DNA from: Methylobacterium sp. Leaf125
Lineage (GTDB): Bacteria; Pseudomonadota; Alphaproteobacteria; Rhizobiales; Beijerinckiaceae
Length of the DNA: 64,000 bases
Direction: 5' to 3'
NCBI RefSeq assembly: GCF_001423085.1
Contig: NZ_LMNU01000048.1
Span: 159,516 to 223,515, forward strand
Shown here: piece by piece, positions 17,630 through 26,619 of the stretch
How the letters are laid out: the number at the start of each line of letters is the position of its first letter
Position numbering within the stretch: the first letter of the stretch is position 1
The notes under the pieces: model-generated
Told to the model about the DNA's origin: nothing
Databases searched by the model: none
Seen by the model: the letters and a program-made list of their open reading frames with translations, nothing else
Program-made: the position numbers and the translations under genes

Positions 17630-18543
17630 CGCCCGCGGCCACTCTCCCGGAAGAGCCGGTCCCGTACCGGGCGGATCCGGTCTGGCGCGCCCACGCTCGC
17701 GCGTTCTTCCGCTCCCCCGCGGCCGGCCTCGGCCTCGTCATCCTGGTGGCCGTGGCCCTGGTGGCAGCGCTGGCGCCCTGGATCACGCCGCAGGATCCCT
17801 ACGACCTCGCGAGCCTCGATGTCATGGATGGCACGCAGCCGCCTGGAAGCCGGAGCTTCGCCGGGCTCACCTACTGGCTCGGAACCGATGCCCAGGGGCG
17901 CGACATGCTGTCGGCCATCGTCTACGGGCTGCGCGTCTCGCTCGTCGTCAGCCTCTCGGCGACACTCATCGCCGCGTCCGTCGGCTCCTGCATCGGCGTG
18001 CTCGCAGCCAATGCGGGCGGGCGGCTGGACGCCGTGCTGATGCGCCTCGTCGACCTGCAGCTCTCGTTCCCCGCGATCCTGATCGCCCTGGTGTTGCTCG
18101 CCGCTTTCGGGCGGGGCATCGACAAGGTGGTGATCGCCCTGGTGGCCGTTCAGTGGGCCTACTACGCTCGGGCGATCCGGGCCCAGGCCTTGGTGGAACG
18201 GCGCCGGGAGTACATGGAGGCGGCCCGGGCGCTCGCGCTCCCGCGCACCAGCCTGATCTTCCGGCACCTCCTGCCGAACTGTCTGGCTCCGGTAATCGTG
18301 GTCGCGACCATGCAGGTGGCCCACGCCATCGCCCTCGAAGCCACGCTGTCCTTCCTGGGCGTCGGCGTGCCGGTGACCGAACCCTCCCTCGGGCTTCTGA
18401 TCAAGAACGGCTACGACTACCTGCTCTCGGGCAAGTACTGGATCTCGACCTTTCCGGGCCTTGCCCTCGTCGCCGTCATCGTGGCCATCAACCTCGTGGG
18501 AGACCGTTTGCGCGACGTGCTCAACCCCAGGCTCTCCGCGTGA
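17626..18543 (+). CDS. ABC transporter permease, DppC type
   Basis: A 305-residue six-helix permease. ATG at 17626 overlaps the previous stop (ATGA). It has the N-terminal cytoplasmic arm and helix usual for DppC, the phrase WLGTDAQGRDMLSAIVYGLRVSL common to this subfamily, and the coupling motif in RREYMEAARALALP. A late VEPSLGLLIKNG-like loop is also conserved (EPSLGLLIKNGYDYL). It pairs with the upstream DppB-type subunit to form the channel. Confidence 0.92.
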   Translation: MTPAATLPEEPVPYRADPVWRAHARAFFRSPAAGLGLVILVAVALVAALAPWITPQDPYDLASLDVMDGTQPPGSRSFAGLTYWLGTDAQGRDMLSAIVYGLRVSLVVSLSATLIAASVGSCIGVLAANAGGRLDAVLMRLVDLQLSFPAILIALVLLAAFGRGIDKVVIALVAVQWAYYARAIRAQALVERRREYMEAARALALPRTSLIFRHLLPNCLAPVIVVATMQVAHAIALEATLSFLGVGVPVTEPSLGLLIKNGYDYLLSGKYWISTFPGLALVAVIVAINLVGDRLRDVLNPRLSA

Positions 18544-19544
18544 GCGCGCCGGACCGGACACCTCCGGCCAATGCGCCCGTCCTCGCCGTCGAGAACCTTC
18601 AGGTCGCCTTTCGGGCCGGCGGCCGGGAACACCTGGCGGTCCAGGGGCTGGACCTGTCCGTATCCCGCGGCGAGGTGGTGGGGCTCGTCGGCGAATCCGG
18701 CTCCGGCAAATCCGTCACCGGGCTTGCCCTCATGGGCCTGATCGACGCTCCGGGCCGTGTCGCCGGAGGAAGGATCGTCTTCGAGGGCCGCGATCTCATG
18801 GGCCTGTCCGAGGCCGAGCTTCGGCGCCTGCGCGGCGCCCGCATGGCGATGATCTTCCAGGACCCGATGACCACCCTGAACCCGGTACTCCGGGTGGAAA
18901 CCCAGATCGTCGAGGCGATCACCGCCCACGAGCGGGTTACGGCGAAGGCGGCCCGCGCCCGCGCCCGCGAGGCGCTGGTGCGCGTTGGCATCCCCGCGCC
19001 CGACGAGCGCCTCGGGGCCTACCCGCACCAGCTCTCGGGCGGCATGCGCCAGCGGATCGCCATCGCCATCGCGCTGCTGCATCGCCCCGCCCTCCTCATC
19101 GCTGACGAACCCACCACCGCGCTCGACGTGACGATCCAGGCCCAGATACTGGCGGAGGCGCAGGATCTGTGTGCCGAGATGGGCACCGCGTTGATCTGGA
19201 TCACCCACGACCTCGCGGTGGTCTCCGGTCTCGCCGACCGGCTCCTCGTGATGTATGCGGGTCGGGTCGTCGAGGCTGGTCCGGTGGCCGAGGTTGTGGA
19301 GGCGCCGCTCCACCCCTACAGCGCCGGACTGATCGGCTCGGCCCCGAGCCGCAACAAGCGCGGCGCCCGCTTGGCGCAGATCCCTGGCCTCGCCCCGCCG
19401 CTGGGCCGACGTCCACCGGGCTGCGCCTTCGCGCCCCGCTGCTTCAACGTCCGGCCCGACTGTTCCGAGCCTCCGCCCCTGGTCCGCCGGTCGGGCCGGG
19501 AGGCCCTCTGCCGGTATCCTCTCAGCGAGACCGTCGTCGCGTGA
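18540..19544 (+). CDS. ABC transporter ATP-binding protein, DppD/OppD type
   Basis: A 334-residue ATPase starting at the GTG of a GTGA overlap with the permease stop. Walker A is GESGSGKS, the signature is LSGGMRQR, Walker B is LLIADEPTTALD and the switch His is in WITHD. The C-terminal oligopeptide-transporter domain holds a four-Cys set (GCAFAPRC, DCSE, LCRYP) that binds a [4Fe-4S] cluster in characterised DppD/OppD proteins. It forms a heterodimer with the next gene product at the inner face of the membrane. Confidence 0.92.
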   Translation: MSAPDRTPPANAPVLAVENLQVAFRAGGREHLAVQGLDLSVSRGEVVGLVGESGSGKSVTGLALMGLIDAPGRVAGGRIVFEGRDLMGLSEAELRRLRGARMAMIFQDPMTTLNPVLRVETQIVEAITAHERVTAKAARARAREALVRVGIPAPDERLGAYPHQLSGGMRQRIAIAIALLHRPALLIADEPTTALDVTIQAQILAEAQDLCAEMGTALIWITHDLAVVSGLADRLLVMYAGRVVEAGPVAEVVEAPLHPYSAGLIGSAPSRNKRGARLAQIPGLAPPLGRRPPGCAFAPRCFNVRPDCSEPPPLVRRSGREALCRYPLSETVVA

Positions 19545-20542
19545 AGCCCCTCGTGACCCTGGAATCCGTGTCGAAGCGTTTCGGCACAACACCCTCCCTC
19601 GCCGCCCGCATCGCCCGCCTGCTCGGCGAGCGCCGCCGACCCACCAGCGTCCAGGCGGTTTCGGACATCGACATGCGCGTGGAGGCCGGCGAAGTCGTCG
19701 GGCTCGTCGGTGAGTCCGGTTGCGGCAAGTCCACGCTCGCCCGCCTCGTGGCCGGCCTCCACATGCCGAGCGACGGGCGCGTCCGACGCGCGGGCGTGGA
19801 TCTCACCGAGATGACCCCCACCGAGCGCCGGGCCGCTCAGCTCAGCGTCCAGATGGTGTTTCAAGACGCCACGGCCTCACTCAATCCACGCATGCGCGTT
19901 CTCGACATCGTCGGCGAGGCGCCCGTTGCCCATGGCCTCGTGAGCGCCGGGGCCAAGCGGGACTACGTCGCCGACCTCCTCGCGCGCGTGAGCCTCGGGG
20001 CGGATGCGATGGCCCGCTTCCCCCACCAGTTCTCCGGGGGGCAGCGAGCCCGGATCGGCATCGCCCGGGCGCTGGCGGTGCGGCCGAAGATGCTCGTCCT
20101 CGACGAGTCCGTTGCGGCCCTCGACGTCTCGATCCAGGCCCAGGTGCTCAACCTCTTTCTCGACCTGCGCCGCGATCTCGGGCTGACCTACCTGTTCGTC
20201 AGCCACGATCTCGGGGTGATCGAGCACGTGGCGACACGGGTCCTGGTCATGTATCTCGGCCGCATCGTCGAGGAGGCGCCGGCGGAGGCACTGTTCGCCG
20301 CCCCGGCCCATCCCTACACGATCAGCCTCCTCGCGCAGACGCCGCGGCTCGTGCCGGGCAAGCGCCGCTTCCAGGGGCTCGTCGGCGAGCCTCCCTCGCC
20401 CCTGGCTCCGCCGCCCGGCTGCGCCTTCCATCCGCGCTGTGCCCATGCCATCGCGCGCTGCCGGGTCGAGCGACCGGTGCTACGCAGCCTTGCGGGTGAA
20501 CGCCACGTCGCCTGCCACCTGGACCGATCGGAGTTCGGATGA
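19541..20542 (+). CDS. ABC transporter ATP-binding protein, DppF/OppF type
   Basis: A 333-residue ATPase whose GTG overlaps the previous stop. Walker A is GESGCGKS, the signature is FSGGQRAR, Walker B is LVLDESVAALD (Ser replaces Pro of the common DEPVSALD form) and the switch is VSHD. A C-terminal four-Cys motif (GCAFHPRC, ARC, ACHL) is again present. It is the last gene of the dipeptide-type importer operon. The DESV variation keeps the catalytic Glu, so activity should be intact. Confidence 0.9.
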   Translation: MKPLVTLESVSKRFGTTPSLAARIARLLGERRRPTSVQAVSDIDMRVEAGEVVGLVGESGCGKSTLARLVAGLHMPSDGRVRRAGVDLTEMTPTERRAAQLSVQMVFQDATASLNPRMRVLDIVGEAPVAHGLVSAGAKRDYVADLLARVSLGADAMARFPHQFSGGQRARIGIARALAVRPKMLVLDESVAALDVSIQAQVLNLFLDLRRDLGLTYLFVSHDLGVIEHVATRVLVMYLGRIVEEAPAEALFAAPAHPYTISLLAQTPRLVPGKRRFQGLVGEPPSPLAPPPGCAFHPRCAHAIARCRVERPVLRSLAGERHVACHLDRSEFG

Positions 20543-20665
20543 GGTCAGCCCCCGAGCTCTGCCCGTCACGAGGATGATCGATGGACCGAACCCAAAGGCC
20601 GGATGATCAGAAATCCCGGGCAACTCGTCAGGGCAGTCCGACCGCCATGCGTCTTTCTCCAAGCC

Positions 20666-20701
20666 GCTGACTTGCTTTAGGCAGCTGAGTTGCTCCAGGC
20701 C
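20666..20701. repeat. Imperfect 18-bp tandem repeat upstream of the Gfo/Idh gene
   Basis: GCTGACTTGCTTTAGGCA and GCTGAGTTGCTCCAGGCC lie back to back and match at 14 of 18 positions. They are in the 283-bp gap before the oxidoreductase, about 125 bp upstream of its start, so a double binding site for a regulator such as the nearby GntR protein is possible. Confidence 0.5.
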
Positions 20702-20825
20702 TCTGAAATGAACGCCGGCAACCATCGTCACGCCCGGCTGGAGCCGCCGGCTGGACGTAGATTCCTGAACCAAGACCGTTCACGCAGATACAGCCTGGAC
20801 ATTCCCGCGAGAAGGCCGTTTGCAC

Positions 20826-21797
20826 ATGACACGAGACGCTCTGTCCCTCGGCATCATCGGCGCCGGCATCATGGGGGAACGCATGCTCGGCGTCGTGTCC
20901 GCTCAGACGGACATTCCCATCCGCGTTGCCGGGATCTGGGATCCCTCCCCCGCCTCGCTGGACCGGATCGCCGGCACGTTTCCGGCGGTGACAAGGATGG
21001 CGGACGCCGACGCGCTGATCGCGGCAAGTACGTGTGTCTACGTGGCTTCGCCGCCCGGCTCGCATATCGGCTACGCCCGGAGGGCCTCGGCCGCGGGGCG
21101 CAGCGTTTTCCTGGAGAAGCCCCTCGCTGTCGACCTGGAAGAGGCACGCCGGTTCGTGGCGGAGGGCGACGCTGTGGGCGCAGTGAACTTCCCGTTCGCG
21201 TCCTCTCCTGCGGTGGCCACCATCGCACGCTGGATCGCCGAGGGCGCAATCGGCGCCCCGCGTCGTCTGGTGATCGATGTGGCCTTCGCGCATTGGCCGC
21301 GGCCCTGGCAGACCGACGCCGCGGCCTGGCTCGACGCGCGCAGGGAGGGCGGCTTCACGCGCGAAGTCGTCTCGCATTTCCTGTTCCTGACCCGACGTCT
21401 CGTGGGCCCGCTGCGCGAGCTGCGGGGCAATGCCAACTTTCCCGAACCCCACCGCTCCGAACGGGCGATCCAGGCGACGCTCCGAGCGGGCGACGTACCG
21501 GTCTTCGTCACCGGCCAAGTCGGTGGAACCCGGCAGGACGACCACAACACCTGGACCCTCCTGGGCGAGAGCGGGGCGGTTCGCCTGCGGGATTGGTCGA
21601 TCGCCGAGCGGCTACGGCCGAACGGACACTTCGAGACGGCACCGGATGCGTTGCCCAACGACCAGGCACGGTTGGTCGCCCTCCGGCGTCAGCTCGACGG
21701 TGTCGTCCGGATGACCCGTGGCGAGCCGCACGCGCTCGCCACCTTCGTCGAGGCCCTGGAGGTCCAGGAAGTCGTCGAAGGGCTCGTCGCCCGATAG
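20826..21797 (+). CDS. Gfo/Idh/MocA-family oxidoreductase
   Basis: A 323-residue NAD(P)-dependent dehydrogenase. The N-terminal Rossmann motif is IIGAGIMGERM, then SPPGSHIGYARRASAAG and the family signature FLEKPLAVDLEEA with the catalytic Lys of EKP. The C-terminal half is the alpha/beta dimerisation domain with the substrate motif GGFTREVVSHFLFLTRR. ATG at 20826 is preferred over TTG at 20820 because GAGAAGG lies the right distance upstream. Substrates in this family are sugars, inositols, bile pigments and opine-like imino compounds; none can be assigned. It follows the peptide-type importer on the same strand and precedes a GntR regulator. Confidence 0.88.
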   Translation: MTRDALSLGIIGAGIMGERMLGVVSAQTDIPIRVAGIWDPSPASLDRIAGTFPAVTRMADADALIAASTCVYVASPPGSHIGYARRASAAGRSVFLEKPLAVDLEEARRFVAEGDAVGAVNFPFASSPAVATIARWIAEGAIGAPRRLVIDVAFAHWPRPWQTDAAAWLDARREGGFTREVVSHFLFLTRRLVGPLRELRGNANFPEPHRSERAIQATLRAGDVPVFVTGQVGGTRQDDHNTWTLLGESGAVRLRDWSIAERLRPNGHFETAPDALPNDQARLVALRRQLDGVVRMTRGEPHALATFVEALEVQEVVEGLVAR

Positions 21798-21950
21798 GCT
21801 CGACCGGACGTCAGCCTGAACAGCAGGCAATGGCGGTGGCGGTTGACCCACGGGGCATCGACCGCACCGGTCGATGCGGATTGCCATGAGGACGTCCCTG
21901 GGTATTCCCTGCGCGAACGCCGATTGAGGCCTGACCGGGAATGCGTTGAG

Positions 21951-22736
21951 ATGGATCGCCCTGCCGAGCCGGCCCGGCCCGCCCCGCCTGCCGACGCAAT
22001 CCCGCTGTCCCGCCGCGTTCCTTTCGCCCGGCAGATCGCCGACACCCTGCGGGATCTGATCGTTCGTGGCGATCTGGCTGCGGGGAGCCGGATCGTCGAG
22101 CGCACGCTGTGCGAACGCTTGAGCGTCTCGCGCACACCCCTGCGCGAGGCTTTGAAGCTTTTGGAGGCCGATGGTCTGATCGAACTCAGCCAAAATCGCG
22201 GTGCGCGGGTCATGTCCATGACGATCGCGGAGGCCGGGCACCTGTTCGAGCTGATCGCAGGCCTGGAAGGTTTTGCAGCGGAGTTGGCCGTTGCTCGCGC
22301 ATGCCCTGACGACATCATCGCTCTGGATCTTCAGCATGCACAAATGCTTAGGCATTACGCTGACCAGGAGAAAGATGCTTACTTTGCACTCAACAATGCC
22401 ATCCACGACGCCGTGGTTCGCCTGTCCGGGAACCCGCTCCTGATCGCGACCCATGCGTCGATCCTGTTGCGGGCCCGGCGGGGACGCTACATGGCGATCG
22501 TCGACCCTCTGCGCTGGCGCGAATCCGTTGCTGAGCACGCGGCGCTGATGGCGGCATTCCGGTCCTGCGATGCGCCCGCGGCCGGTGCCGTGTGGCGGCA
22601 GCATCTTCGGAGGACGGGTGAAACCGTCCGTACCGCGCTGGGCCAGCCAGCGGTTTCCGCGGACGGGGCGAGCGAACAGCATTCCGCCGAGACGTGCCTT
22701 ACCGGCTCCGAGACCCACCGACCCAGTTCGGACTGA
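21951..22736 (+). CDS. GntR-family (FadR/FCD type) transcriptional regulator
   Basis: A 261-residue regulator. The winged helix covers residues about 20-85, with RQIADTLRDLIVRGDLAAGSRI and the recognition helix SVSRTPLREALKLLEADGLIEL. The C-terminal FCD domain is all-helical, with the metal/ligand-binding His residues in NNAIHDAVV and SVAEHAALM. ATG at 21951 begins just before the conserved part; a TTG at 21843 would add 36 unrelated residues. It lies between the dipeptide importer block and the amino-acid importer block, either of which it could control in response to an amino or carboxylic acid ligand. Confidence 0.85.
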   Translation: MDRPAEPARPAPPADAIPLSRRVPFARQIADTLRDLIVRGDLAAGSRIVERTLCERLSVSRTPLREALKLLEADGLIELSQNRGARVMSMTIAEAGHLFELIAGLEGFAAELAVARACPDDIIALDLQHAQMLRHYADQEKDAYFALNNAIHDAVVRLSGNPLLIATHASILLRARRGRYMAIVDPLRWRESVAEHAALMAAFRSCDAPAAGAVWRQHLRRTGETVRTALGQPAVSADGASEQHSAETCLTGSETHRPSSD

Positions 22737-22940
22737 CCGTCCGACCCGAACTCACGCGCCCGGTCGCGAAGACGCAGTCCCCCGGATGTCCGTCGGCATC
22801 GCACCCTTCGGTCTGCGGCCTTCCACCTGGCGTGCGTGCCTGCCAGTCTCGCGTCGGCACTGATTCTATTCGCTTTTTACCGATGGCATGCAATTTGGAT
22901 GGGGTGCTCACCTGTCCGGCGAACCGATTGCGAGACTGCC

Positions 22941-23810
22941 ATGGTCGCGAAGATCCACCTCAGGCACCCGAACCGCCGCGGGCTCCTGCGCGTCGGGGGG
23001 CTCGCGGGCTTGGCCTCGGTGTCCTTGCGCCGATCGGCCTGGGCGGCAGCAGAGACGACGCTCGAAGCGATCCGCCGGGCCGGGCTCGTGCGCGTCGGCT
23101 GCGAGGCCGCGTACCGGCCCTTCACCTTTCGCGAGGGCGGCAATGTGGTCGGCTACGATGTCGATCTCGCCGCGCTGCTCTTCGCACCCCTCGGCGTCAG
23201 GGTTGAGATGGTGGACACGGCTTGGGCCGGCGTGATCCCGGCCCTCTACGCCGGCAACTTCGACCTGATCATGACCTCGCTCACCTACACCAAGGAGCGC
23301 GTTCAGCGCGTCGGCTATACGATCCCCTACGCGGAGGCGACCCAGGAACTCCTCGTCCGCGCATCCGATGCCCAGGCAATCCGCTCCCTGGATGGGATGG
23401 CCGGCAAGATCCTCGGCGTGAAGCTGGGCTCGGCCGGCGACACCATGAAGGCCGGGCTCGACGCGAAGCTGAAGGCCGCCGCCGGCACCGGTTTCTCGGA
23501 GGTCAAGACCTACGACGATCACCCCGCGGCCTATCTCGCACTGGCTCAGGGTTCCGTCGACGGGGTGATCAACACGCTTGCGACCCTGACGCAGGTCACC
23601 AAGGATGCGCCCGGACGGTATGCCGTTGTCCGCGATATCGGGCCCCGCAACTGGGCCGGTATCGGGGTGCGGAAGGAGGATGCGGCGCTGATCGCGTTCC
23701 TCGACGCACGGATCACCGCCCTGAAGGCGAGCGGCGATATCTACGCCCTGCAGGAGAAATGGTTCGGCATCCGCATGGATCTCGCCGACCACATCCCGAC
23801 CTTGTCCTGA
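22941..23810 (+). CDS. Amino-acid ABC transporter substrate-binding protein (family 3)
   Basis: A 289-residue periplasmic receptor. The N-terminus has a twin-arginine-like export signal (NRRGLLRVGGLAGLASVSL). Mature landmarks are GLVRVGCEAAYRPFTF, VVGYDVDLAALLF and the ligand-loop phrase FDLIMTSLTYTKERVQRVGYTIPY, typical of polar amino-acid binding proteins of the HisJ/GlnH type. ATG at 22941 is placed at the signal; the frame is open further upstream without meaning. It is the first gene of a five-gene block: permease, ATPase, amidohydrolase and racemase-fold protein follow with overlaps or short gaps. Confidence 0.9.
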   Translation: MVAKIHLRHPNRRGLLRVGGLAGLASVSLRRSAWAAAETTLEAIRRAGLVRVGCEAAYRPFTFREGGNVVGYDVDLAALLFAPLGVRVEMVDTAWAGVIPALYAGNFDLIMTSLTYTKERVQRVGYTIPYAEATQELLVRASDAQAIRSLDGMAGKILGVKLGSAGDTMKAGLDAKLKAAAGTGFSEVKTYDDHPAAYLALAQGSVDGVINTLATLTQVTKDAPGRYAVVRDIGPRNWAGIGVRKEDAALIAFLDARITALKASGDIYALQEKWFGIRMDLADHIPTLS

Positions 23811-23819
23811 GGCGATGCC

Positions 23820-24473
23820 GTGAGCATCGATTGGGCCGTCGTCGCGATGGCCATACCACTCCTGGCGCAGGGCGCCCTCACGAGCCTGAGGATCGCCGCC
23901 CTCGCAGGTCTCCTCGGGTTGGCAGGGGGCGTCGCGCTCGGCCTGATCGCCCTCGGCGGCTTTACGCCGGCGCGCCTCGCCGTTCGGGCCTACGTGGACT
24001 TCATCCGTGGAACGCCGCTCCTCATCCAGATCTTCATCGTCTTCTTCGGCCTTCCGATGCTCGGATGGCGGCCCGGCGAATACCTGTCGGGGGTCATCGC
24101 GCTCTCGCTGAACAGTGCCGGCTATATCGCCGAGATCGTGCGTGGCGCGGTCGGTTCGATCGAACGGGGCCAGACAGAGGCGGCGCAGTCCATCGGGCTC
24201 ACCCGCGGCAAGATCCTGCTCCACGTCCTGCTGCCGCAGGCCATCCGCCCGATGACGCCCGCGCTGACCAACGACCTGATCACCCTCGTGAAGAACACCT
24301 CCCTGCTGTCGGTGATCTCCGTCTACGAGCTGACCCGCTCCGGCCAGGCGATCATCGCGTCACACTTTGCTCCGCTGGAGATCTTCGCGCTGCTGGCGCT
24401 GTACTACTACCTCATCATTTCAGTGCTGGCTTACATCTCCAGATTGATCGAACGGAAGCTTCCCGCATGGTAG
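23820..24473 (+). CDS. Amino-acid ABC transporter permease (HisM/GlnP family)
   Basis: A 217-residue membrane protein with five helices and the family phrases YVDFIRGTPLLIQIFI, LSLNSAGYIAEIVRGAV and the coupling motif GQTEAAQSIGLTRGK. It starts at GTG, 9 nt after the receptor stop. Only one permease gene is present, so the transporter probably works as a homodimer. The ATPase gene overlaps its 3' end by 7 nt. Confidence 0.92.
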   Translation: MSIDWAVVAMAIPLLAQGALTSLRIAALAGLLGLAGGVALGLIALGGFTPARLAVRAYVDFIRGTPLLIQIFIVFFGLPMLGWRPGEYLSGVIALSLNSAGYIAEIVRGAVGSIERGQTEAAQSIGLTRGKILLHVLLPQAIRPMTPALTNDLITLVKNTSLLSVISVYELTRSGQAIIASHFAPLEIFALLALYYYLIISVLAYISRLIERKLPAW

Positions 24474-25273
24474 GGCCCGAACGATCATCCCTCCCCGCGC
24501 CGGCGCCGCTGCTGTCCATCCGGAACCTGTGCAAGCGGTTCGGGGACCGCATGGTCCTCAAGGATGTCTCCTTCGAGATCGGTGCGGGCGAGGCCGTGGT
24601 GCTGATCGGGCCATCGGGCTCGGGCAAGACCACGGTGCTGCGCTGCCTGAACCAGCTCGAGACCCCGACATCGGGCACGATCACCCTGGCGGGCGACGTC
24701 ATCGGCGGCAGCCTGGCTCCGGATGGGACACGGTGGAAGCCTTTCGGTGAGGCAGACATCGCCGGCCAGCGCCGACGCTTCGGCTTCGTGTTTCAACGCT
24801 TCAACCTTTTCCCCCACCTCAGCGCCTTGCAGAACGTCGCTCTGGGACCGCGCCTGACCCTGGGACTACCGAAGGCCACGGCCGAGGCGCGCGCGGCGGC
24901 GCACCTGGAGCGGGTTCGGCTCGCAGACCACCGGGACAAGCGGCCCGGGCAACTCTCCGGCGGCCAGCAACAGCGTGTGGCCATCGCGCGTGCGCTCGCC
25001 ATGGAGCCGGAGTTGATCCTCTTCGACGAGCCGACCTCCGCGCTCGATCCCGAACTCGTCCACGAAGTCCTCGACGTCATGCGCGCTCTGGCCCGCGACG
25101 GCATGACGATGATCGTCGTCACGCACGAGATGAGCTTCGCGCGGCAGGTCGCCCACCGCGTGGTCTTCATGGCGGACGGGGCGATCGTCGAGCAGGGCGC
25201 GCCCGACGCCCTCTTCACCGCGCCGCAGCACGAGACGACGCGCCGCTTCCTCGCCCACGTGCGGAATCGATGA
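24467..25273 (+). CDS. Amino-acid ABC transporter ATP-binding protein (GlnQ/HisP type)
   Basis: A 268-residue ATPase. ATG at 24467 lies inside the last codons of the permease gene. Walker A is GPSGSGKT, the Q-loop is in FGFVFQRFNLFPHL, the signature is LSGGQQQR, Walker B is LILFDEPTSALD and the switch His is in VVTHEMSFAR. The stop overlaps the amidohydrolase start by 4 nt (ATGA), linking uptake and substrate cleavage in one transcript. Confidence 0.93.
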   Translation: MVGPERSSLPAPAPLLSIRNLCKRFGDRMVLKDVSFEIGAGEAVVLIGPSGSGKTTVLRCLNQLETPTSGTITLAGDVIGGSLAPDGTRWKPFGEADIAGQRRRFGFVFQRFNLFPHLSALQNVALGPRLTLGLPKATAEARAAAHLERVRLADHRDKRPGQLSGGQQQRVAIARALAMEPELILFDEPTSALDPELVHEVLDVMRALARDGMTMIVVTHEMSFARQVAHRVVFMADGAIVEQGAPDALFTAPQHETTRRFLAHVRNR

Positions 25274-26619
25274 GCCCGATGCGTCCGCTCGACCTCCTGC
25301 TGACGGGCGCCACGGCGCTGACGGCGAACCCCCGCGACCCGGTGATCTCCGATGCCGTCATCGGGATCACGGCCAACCGCATCACGCGGATCGGTCGTGC
25401 GCCGGCCGGCGAGCCCCTGCCCGTTGCGCGCCGTGTTCTGCATCTGCCGGGACGCATCATCACGCCCGGCTTCGTCAACATCCACACGCATACGACCCTC
25501 GCCATGGTGCGCGGCGTCGCCGAGGATCTGGGCTTCGCCCCGGCCTACACGCCGGGCATCCCGCAGGGGCACATGGTGACCCCGGACGAGGCCTGCGCCA
25601 TCGCTCGGCTCGGGGCCCTCGAGGCGCTGCTGTTCGGCTCGACGCTGATCAACGATACCTTCGTGCATGCCGATGTGATCACCCCCGCGATGGCGGAGCT
25701 CGGTCTCCGGGTCTGGTCCTGCGGCCGCATCCACGACGTCGATTTCAGCGGCGTTTCGACGGGGCGCTGGGTGCATCGGGACGCGATCGGCGACCAAACC
25801 CTCAGGGCGGCGCTCGACCTCGCCGCGCGCTACGAGGGCCGCAGTGACCTTCGGATCGGCGTCCAGCTCGCGGCGCACGCGCCCGATACCTGCTCGACGC
25901 CGTTCCTTCGGCGGATCGCGGAGGCGGCCCGCTCTACCGGCCTGCGGGTCACGACGCACCTGTCTCAGAGCAAGGTCGAAGTCGCCCGCATCCGCGAGCG
26001 GGACGGGATGAGCCCGCCCGAACTTCTCGACGCGGTCGGGCTTCTCGACGATCGGTTGCTCGCCGCCCACTGCATCCACGTCAGCGAGGCCGACATCGCC
26101 CGCATCGGGCGTGCGGGTATCGGCATCGCGCATATCGCGAAGGGCAATGCCACGGGGGGAACGATCGCCCCCACCGCACGCCTCCGCGCGGCGGGGGCAC
26201 GGCTGACCCTCGGCACCGACAACATGCACGCGGATATGGTGGAGGTGATGCGCTGGGCGCTCGCCATGGGCCGCATCCAGTCCGGCGCGGTCACCGCGGA
26301 GTGGCAACCCGAGGCCGTGCTCGACATGGCGACGATGGCGGGCGCCCGCGCCATGGGACTCGCGGACGAGATCGGGAGCCTGGAGCCCGGCAAGCGGGCG
26401 GACCTCGTCGTCTTCGATTTCCGCCGCCCGCACCTGACGCCGAACCGCAATCCCCTCGGAAACCTCGTCCACACCGCGCAGGGACGGGACGTCGCGATGG
26501 TTCTGGTCGACGGCGCCGTCGTGGTGGAGGACGGCCGCCCCACCCGCGCCGATGCCGACACGATCCGGCGCGACGCCGAGCGCGCCATCACGGCCTTGTG
26601 GGAGCGCGCCCGGGCATGA
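25270..26619 (+). CDS. Amidohydrolase of the ATZ/TRZ/SsnA group
   Basis: A 449-residue metal-dependent hydrolase with a TIM barrel and a split beta-sandwich. Metal ligands are the HxH pair His72 and His74 (FVNIHTHTT), a His in THLSQSK, a His in AHCIHVSE and an Asp in LGTDNMHADM; the C-terminal GKRADLVVFDF closes the sandwich. The group deaminates or dechlorinates heterocycles (guanine analogues, cytosine, triazines). Its start overlaps the amino-acid ABC ATPase and its stop overlaps the racemase-fold gene, so the imported compound is probably its substrate or precursor. Exact substrate unknown. Confidence 0.88.
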   Translation: MSPMRPLDLLLTGATALTANPRDPVISDAVIGITANRITRIGRAPAGEPLPVARRVLHLPGRIITPGFVNIHTHTTLAMVRGVAEDLGFAPAYTPGIPQGHMVTPDEACAIARLGALEALLFGSTLINDTFVHADVITPAMAELGLRVWSCGRIHDVDFSGVSTGRWVHRDAIGDQTLRAALDLAARYEGRSDLRIGVQLAAHAPDTCSTPFLRRIAEAARSTGLRVTTHLSQSKVEVARIRERDGMSPPELLDAVGLLDDRLLAAHCIHVSEADIARIGRAGIGIAHIAKGNATGGTIAPTARLRAAGARLTLGTDNMHADMVEVMRWALAMGRIQSGAVTAEWQPEAVLDMATMAGARAMGLADEIGSLEPGKRADLVVFDFRRPHLTPNRNPLGNLVHTAQGRDVAMVLVDGAVVVEDGRPTRADADTIRRDAERAITALWERARA